The notes beneath the pieces are model-generated. The model was not told the origin of the DNA. It saw only the letters and a list, made by a program, of their open reading frames with translations, and ran no database searches. A DNA stretch of 11,499 nt from Spirochaetales bacterium (lineage in GTDB: Bacteria > Spirochaetota > Spirochaetia > DSM-27196 > SKKC01), in NCBI GenBank assembly GCA_007126865.1, contig SLAN01000070.1:1-11499 (forward strand). The letters are read 5' to 3'. Below, in pieces: positions 7,747-11,499 of the stretch; position 1 is the first letter of the stretch, and each line of letters starts with the position of its first letter. The position numbers and the translations under genes were made by a program.

Positions 7747-9315
7747 ATGATCGGATGTAGATGGTATTCAACTGAGCGTGTTTGCCGGCGCGGGTCATTG
7801 ACTCTCGCAGTGATGCTGATTCTTCTCTTCGCAGCGCCTGCCGGTGCGCTTGACGTCGCCGAGGATGAGCTGCACCGGGCCGATGGTGTGGATATCGAGT
7901 TCACAAACTACGAGGGGCCGGTGTCGGTTTCCGAAAGCGTGGAGATGATCGAATCGATAGGCCGCTACCTCGGCGATCCGCCGGCGGACATCGGCGGGTT
8001 CCGGGAGTACTTCGCGCGCTATCGTATAGTGCGTGCGGTCGATCCGGATACACGCATGGGCCTCGATGCCGACATCTTCTATATTCTCGAACAGGCACGA
8101 GTCGACCATATTCGCAACGTCCGGTTGATTCTTTCCGGCTATCTTCGGCAGGTGCACGACTACAATCAGCAACAGGCAGCGCTCATTGCCGAGCTGGCGA
8201 CGATCTACAACGCCCTCTATCGCGGCGATCTCGCCAACTTCGAGGAACGGTACAAAGAGATTGTGGTCGAGAACCTGACAGCCGAGCGAGTCGGGCTTTC
8301 CACGCACTACAACGATTGGCCGGGCGGCACCGAGCTCGTGATTCCGCTTCGGAGCGATGTCGCGGTAGTGGATCCGTTCCGGCTCGCCGACGAAGAGGTG
8401 ATCGAGGAGCTGCGACGTCGAGACGATATGGGGATCTCAATGCGAACGGCGCTGATCGATCTCATGGAGGACGTTGTGGCAATCGCGCGCGAGGAGTTGC
8501 GTGAGGAGCGTGAGCGTTTCGCCGCCGAGCTCGATGAGCTCGAAGCTCGTGAACGGGAGGTACTCGAAGAACGAGAGATGCTCGATGATCTCGATGAGGA
8601 AGAGCGGGCGGAAGCCGAGGAGCGAGTCGAGCAGGCGGAGGTCGAGATCTCCGAACGTGTCGCCGAGCTCGATGAGCGGACACGGGCAATCGCCGAGCGG
8701 GAAGCCGAAGTCACAGAGATGGAGGAACGCGTTCAGGAAGAGCGCGATGCCGTCGCCGAAGATGTCGATGAGGTGATGGATGATGATGAGGTGGTTGTCG
8801 CCGAGGATCCGGAGATCGCCGCCGTTGCCGAAGAGGAGTTACCCGACGACGATACGGTTGTCGTGATTGAGGCCGAGCGGCGGGAGGACGGACGCAGTGG
8901 ACGCCTCGTACGGCTGTATCTGACAGACGGTTCGGTGGATGCTCGATCGGATATCGATCGTATCGCATCTACCCGGCTGCATACGATCGCCGGTGACTTT
9001 CTCGTCAGCCGTCGAATCGGCAACTCGGAGGGAGTACTGGTGCGCGTCGATCCGGAGGAGTTGGATATTTCCTTCGAGTCGGAGAGCGTCGTATTCGCCG
9101 AGTCTTATCTCGCAATCGGGGATGGATCGGTCTACTCGGTCGTGATGCTGAACGGGACATGGCACCTCGGACGCTTCAACGAGCAGCTCGAGCAGGTAGC
9201 GGTGTCCGACATTGAAGTGGATCCGGATACGTTCTTGTATATCGACGACAGCATCGTAATAGCACAAGGCCGTGACGGTGCGTTTCACGTGCTTGACGCG
9301 GAAACGCTCGAATAG
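7747..9315 (+). CDS. P83/100 family antigen-like exported protein
   Basis: Homologue of the spirochaetal P83/100 protein (Borrelia P83 family), an immunodominant antigen whose molecular role is unsettled. The 522-residue product has a long signal peptide (residues 1-34, hydrophobic LTLAVMLILLFAAPAGA). A conserved N-terminal domain covers ~35-235 and includes DIEFTNYEGPVSVSE, SIGRYLG, ILSGYLRQVHDYN and a GTELVIPLRSD segment. Residues ~245-340 are a charged Glu/Arg-rich coiled coil, followed by an acidic hinge (~340-370). The C-terminal domain (~371-522) is beta-rich with propeller-like strands such as GDGSVYSVVML and a final FHVLDAETLE. No lipobox is evident; Cys-4 is not in a lipoprotein context. 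It is 46 bases after the propeller gene and 20 bases before pyrBI. The family assignment rests on domain order and recognised N-terminal sequence; I could not run a profile search. Confidence 0.85.
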   Translation: MIGCRWYSTERVCRRGSLTLAVMLILLFAAPAGALDVAEDELHRADGVDIEFTNYEGPVSVSESVEMIESIGRYLGDPPADIGGFREYFARYRIVRAVDPDTRMGLDADIFYILEQARVDHIRNVRLILSGYLRQVHDYNQQQAALIAELATIYNALYRGDLANFEERYKEIVVENLTAERVGLSTHYNDWPGGTELVIPLRSDVAVVDPFRLADEEVIEELRRRDDMGISMRTALIDLMEDVVAIAREELREERERFAAELDELEAREREVLEEREMLDDLDEEERAEAEERVEQAEVEISERVAELDERTRAIAEREAEVTEMEERVQEERDAVAEDVDEVMDDDEVVVAEDPEIAAVAEEELPDDDTVVVIEAERREDGRSGRLVRLYLTDGSVDARSDIDRIASTRLHTIAGDFLVSRRIGNSEGVLVRVDPEELDISFESESVVFAESYLAIGDGSVYSVVMLNGTWHLGRFNEQLEQVAVSDIEVDPDTFLYIDDSIVIAQGRDGAFHVLDAETLE

Positions 9316-9335
9316 GTGGGAGTACGGAGCGCGAA

Positions 9336-10919
9336 GTGAATCCATTCAGCGGGACAACGATTCAGGTTGTCCGGGATCTGAGCATTGATGAACAGCTGTA
9401 TCTCTACGATACCGCACGCGATATTAAGAGTGCGCTTCGGAGGCGATCGGGTGTCGACAAGTTCCGCATAAACGATCCCGATGTCGGTGTGTACCTGCTG
9501 TTTCTCGAAGACTCGACGCGGACGAAGGAGAGTTTCCGGAACGCCGGCAAGTTCCACGCGGTTCGGGTTAACGATTTCAGCGCCCAAGGGTCGAGTATAC
9601 GAAAGAAGGAAAGCGTGACCGATACGGTCAAAATGCTGTACGGCTACAACTCCCGGAGCATCTTCATTCTCCGCACTCCAATGGAAGGAGTCTGTCGATG
9701 GCTCGAGCGGGATATGCAACACTACGCGGAGAAGCATAATCTCGCGCCGGCGAGTTTCATCAACGCCGGGGACGGTCGTCACGAACACCCCACCCAGGAG
9801 TTCCTGGATGAGTTCAGTTTCCTCGAACAGACCGGATGGGATCGCAGCAGAATACACGTTGCGCTTGTCGGAGACCTGTTTCACGGAAGAACCGTTCACT
9901 CGAAAGTGGACGGTTTACGTATCTTCGAGGAGGTGTACGTCGACCTTATCGCTCCTGACGATCTTGCGATGCCGGCTCACTACGTCGAGCAGATGGAGCA
10001 TCACGGCTTTCACCTTCGGTTCTTCGAGTCGATTGAGTCGTATCTCGAGCAGGATCAGATCGCCTCGAGCTGGTACTTCACCCGATTGCAGTTGGAACGT
10101 ATGGGTGACCGGTTGTTAGAGAAGTCGGATTCGTTGAGAGATGCAGTTACGTTTCGAAGGGAGTTCATGAGTCGGCTTCCGGAAGGAACGCGGTTTTTCC
10201 ATCCGCTGCCGAGGCACAGTGCGACCCCTACTATTCCATCGTTTCTCGACCGTACACAGTTGAACGGTTGGGACGAACAGAGTATGAACGGCTACTTTAC
10301 CCGAATCGCGCAAATCGGCTTGCTTGCCGGGCATCTCGGCGACGATTTCCGCGGAGAAGCTCAAACGTGGCCGGAGGTTCCTGACGATTTCGTCGAGCAG
10401 GTTTCGGCTCGCCCGAAATCCAAGCCGGATTATAAGATCGGAATCAAACCGGTCGAGTCGGGCATCGTCATCGATCATATCGGTCGAGGTAAGGACGTCG
10501 AGGCGATCTGGAAACACATCACGAAGATACGATCGATCCTGGGTCTCAACGTAATAAGCTCGCAAGGTGTGTTTCCGTCTGCACGCGACGATCGATCGTA
10601 TAAGGGATTGATATCGATTCCGAACATAGAACCGTTCGACGAACGCACCATTAAAATGCTCGGTGCGATTGCGCCGGGGTGTACGGTAAACGTCATTTCC
10701 AACGGAGCGGTCCAGCAGAAGTATCGGCTGCGGATGCCGCGCCGGGTATACGACTTCGATCAGATATCATGCAGTAACGAGTCGTGTGTGTCCCACCAGG
10801 ACAACCACGAGAATGCAATTCCCGAATTCCGGCGTAGAAGCGACACCACGTTCGTCTGTCTGTACTGTGAGCGACCGCACGATTTCCAGGACATCTGGCG
10901 TACGGATGAGCCCGGATAG
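9336..10919 (+). CDS. pyrBI: Aspartate carbamoyltransferase, fused catalytic-regulatory chain (PyrBI)
   Basis: Condenses carbamoyl phosphate with aspartate in pyrimidine synthesis. In the catalytic part (~1-340) the active-site elements are present: STRT at 60-63, RKKES (Lys-84 equivalent), RTPMEG (Arg-105), HPTQ at 151-154, HGRTVHS (Arg-167), FTRLQ (Arg-229 and Gln-231) and HPLPR at 289-293. A linker of ~25 residues leads to a PyrI-type domain. This has the nucleotide-site segment VIDHI (Asp-380, His-381) and a zinc-binding domain with Cys-479, Cys-484, Cys-508 and Cys-511 in the C-x4-C / C-x2-C pattern that joins regulatory to catalytic chains. Such fusions are reported from Thermotoga and Treponema. 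The start is GTG at 9336, with GGAG at 9326-9329. It follows the P83/100 gene by 20 bases, with no room for a leader or attenuator. Ser-427 stands where E. coli PyrI has the effector-site Lys-60. Confidence 0.95.
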   Translation: MNPFSGTTIQVVRDLSIDEQLYLYDTARDIKSALRRRSGVDKFRINDPDVGVYLLFLEDSTRTKESFRNAGKFHAVRVNDFSAQGSSIRKKESVTDTVKMLYGYNSRSIFILRTPMEGVCRWLERDMQHYAEKHNLAPASFINAGDGRHEHPTQEFLDEFSFLEQTGWDRSRIHVALVGDLFHGRTVHSKVDGLRIFEEVYVDLIAPDDLAMPAHYVEQMEHHGFHLRFFESIESYLEQDQIASSWYFTRLQLERMGDRLLEKSDSLRDAVTFRREFMSRLPEGTRFFHPLPRHSATPTIPSFLDRTQLNGWDEQSMNGYFTRIAQIGLLAGHLGDDFRGEAQTWPEVPDDFVEQVSARPKSKPDYKIGIKPVESGIVIDHIGRGKDVEAIWKHITKIRSILGLNVISSQGVFPSARDDRSYKGLISIPNIEPFDERTIKMLGAIAPGCTVNVISNGAVQQKYRLRMPRRVYDFDQISCSNESCVSHQDNHENAIPEFRRRSDTTFVCLYCERPHDFQDIWRTDEPG

Positions 10920-11043
10920 TTTGTCGGACATATGACAGGAACTGAATATCGGAAGGGCTTAAGCGCATATTATTGCCGAGACGTATGCATTCCGATGTCG
11001 GTGTATACGTCCGATATTCAATTCCGAAGTGAAGTCCGACAAA
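10920..11043. repeat. 124-bp imperfect inverted repeat between convergent genes
   Basis: Outer arms TTTGTCGGAC (10920-10929) and GTCCGACAAA (11034-11043) are exact 10-bp reverse complements. After a symmetric 8-base unpaired stretch on each side, 10938-10953 and 11010-11025 match over 15 of 16 positions, including an 11-bp perfect run (TGAATATCGGA at 10943-10953 against TCCGATATTCA at 11010-11020). The 56-base centre holds a further stem and several short palindromes (GCTTAAGC, ATGCAT, GTATAC). The repeat begins directly after the pyrBI stop codon and ends 18 bases from the stop of the opposing ParB-domain gene. No T-run follows, and no target-site duplication or transposase is seen. A bidirectional transcription barrier or a protected 3' end is the simplest reading; a protein-binding site or a small mobile repeat are alternatives. 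Confidence 0.75.
10980..11011. repeat. Nested hairpin inside the large inverted repeat
   Basis: GACGTATGCA (10980-10989) pairs with TGTATACGTC (11002-11011) over ten positions with one G-U pair, leaving a 12-base loop that itself contains the palindrome CCGATGTCGG. The right arm overlaps the outer stem by two bases, so the outer and inner stems can almost fully coexist. Confidence 0.6.
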
Positions 11044-11061
11044 GTGGTGAGTAGTCGCTCG

Positions 11062-11457
11062 TCACCGGCCGGGCAGTCGGAAGAGGCGACGAAACAGGCT
11101 TCTCAACCAGCGAAAGAACCTGCGGAACGGGCCGGGATTTCGTAAGCCGTCGAGCCTGCCGTATGCCTCACCGAGCTCGTCGGTACTCAGCGCCTTCCGA
11201 TGGGTGTTCTCTTCGATTTCCATCTCGAGCAGACCCGCCTCATCTTCCTCGTCCATGACTCGGACTGTGATCGAAGTCCATCCGAGCTCACGCGCGGATT
11301 CGAGGCGACGATGACCGGCGATCAGCTCGTTGTTGGAGTTGATCACCACCGGATTCATGAGACCGTGCGTTCGCATGCTCTCTTTCAGCGCCGTCAGGTC
11401 GCCCAGATCGCGACGGACGCGTTTTCGCACCACAACATCGTCGATTGGTAATTGCAT
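11062..11457 (-). CDS. Short ParB N-terminal-domain protein with cationic amphipathic tail
   Basis: A 131-residue protein that is mostly a ParB/Srx-fold domain. It shows the ParB pattern in order: IDDVVVRKRVRRDLGDL, a helix and HGLMNPVVI, ELIAGHRRLESARELGW with GHRR at 48-51 (the GERR-type nucleotide-site motif), then ENTHRKALSTDE, the ParB-family ENxxR-type box. It ends about 30 residues later, so the helix-turn-helix and dimerisation domains of chromosomal ParB are absent. The last ~20 residues (FRRFFRWLRSLFRRLFRL, then PGR) would form an amphipathic helix with Arg on one face and Phe/Leu/Trp on the other. ATG at 11457 is the best start because MQLPIDD is a usual ParB opening; TTG at 11466 is also possible and the frame is open to the window edge. 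No strong ribosome binding site is visible. Cytoplasmic or membrane-associated; function unknown. Confidence 0.78.
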   Translation of the reverse strand: MQLPIDDVVVRKRVRRDLGDLTALKESMRTHGLMNPVVINSNNELIAGHRRLESARELGWTSITVRVMDEEDEAGLLEMEIEENTHRKALSTDELGEAYGRLDGLRNPGPFRRFFRWLRSLFRRLFRLPGR

Positions 11458-11462
11458 GTGGT

Positions 11463-11499
11463 TCAATCGAGCAACGGGTTCCCGTCGTCGTCCTCCCCG
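11463..11499 (-). CDS. Possible 3' end of an upstream gene (partial)
   Basis: On the minus strand a frame entering at the window edge reads GEDDDGNPLLD and stops with TGA at 11465-11463. That is five bases before the ATG of the ParB-domain gene. The acidic C-terminus and tight spacing fit a real upstream gene in an operon, but eleven codons are too few to prove it or identify it. Confidence 0.35.
   Translation of the reverse strand, partial: GEDDDGNPLLD

Noticed and set aside
8307..8714. Ser/Arg-rich minus-strand frame opposite the coiled coil
   Set aside because: The composition is what the complement of Glu/Arg-rich codons produces; no start site or known domain.
10920..11043. Inverted repeat as an integron attC site or as a transposon with terminal repeats
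   Set aside because: The arms lack the RYYYAAC/GTTRRRY core pairs expected of attC. No integrase or transposase is near, and the bases flanking the outer arms do not form a target-site duplication.

Overview
The window looks like part of a GC-rich spirochaete chromosome, probably Spirochaetaceae. The strongest marker is a P83/100-type antigen, a family known from Borrelia and Treponema. It sits beside a fused PyrB-PyrI aspartate carbamoyltransferase, a form reported in Treponema and Thermotoga. A single-chain 448-residue glycyl-tRNA synthetase is compatible with this. Genus cannot be set from the sequence alone. Base use looks even across the genes and I see no insertion sequence, prophage, CRISPR array, tRNA or rRNA.

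Layout. (1) 26-4132, + strand: three aminoacyl-tRNA synthetases, gltX-glyS-tyrS, 3 and 6 bases apart, clearly one transcription unit. A hairpin at 4154-4181 lies between tyrS and the convergent rlmK. (2) 5889-4227, - strand: rex, encoding the NADH/NAD+-sensing repressor, and a stand-alone rlmK-like 23S rRNA methyltransferase, one base apart. (3) 5890-5972: an 83-base divergent intergenic region. (4) 5973-10919, + strand: an exported protein with eight propeller-type repeats, the P83/100 protein, and fused pyrBI, all closely spaced. (5) 10920-11043: a 124-bp imperfect inverted repeat filling most of the gap between two convergent genes. (6) 11457-11062, - strand: a short ParB-domain protein with no helix-turn-helix domain and a strongly cationic amphipathic C-terminal tail, preceded by what may be the last codons of another gene.

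The genes cover translation (three synthetases, one rRNA methyltransferase), redox-responsive regulation (Rex), a spirochaetal envelope pair of unknown function (propeller plus P83/100) and pyrimidine synthesis (PyrBI). Most of the window is ordinary conserved chromosome. The parts most worth a second look are the 3' inverted repeat, the ParB-domain protein with a probable membrane-binding tail, the propeller/P83-100 pair with pyrBI attached, and a Lys-to-Ser change in the likely nucleotide-effector site of PyrBI.
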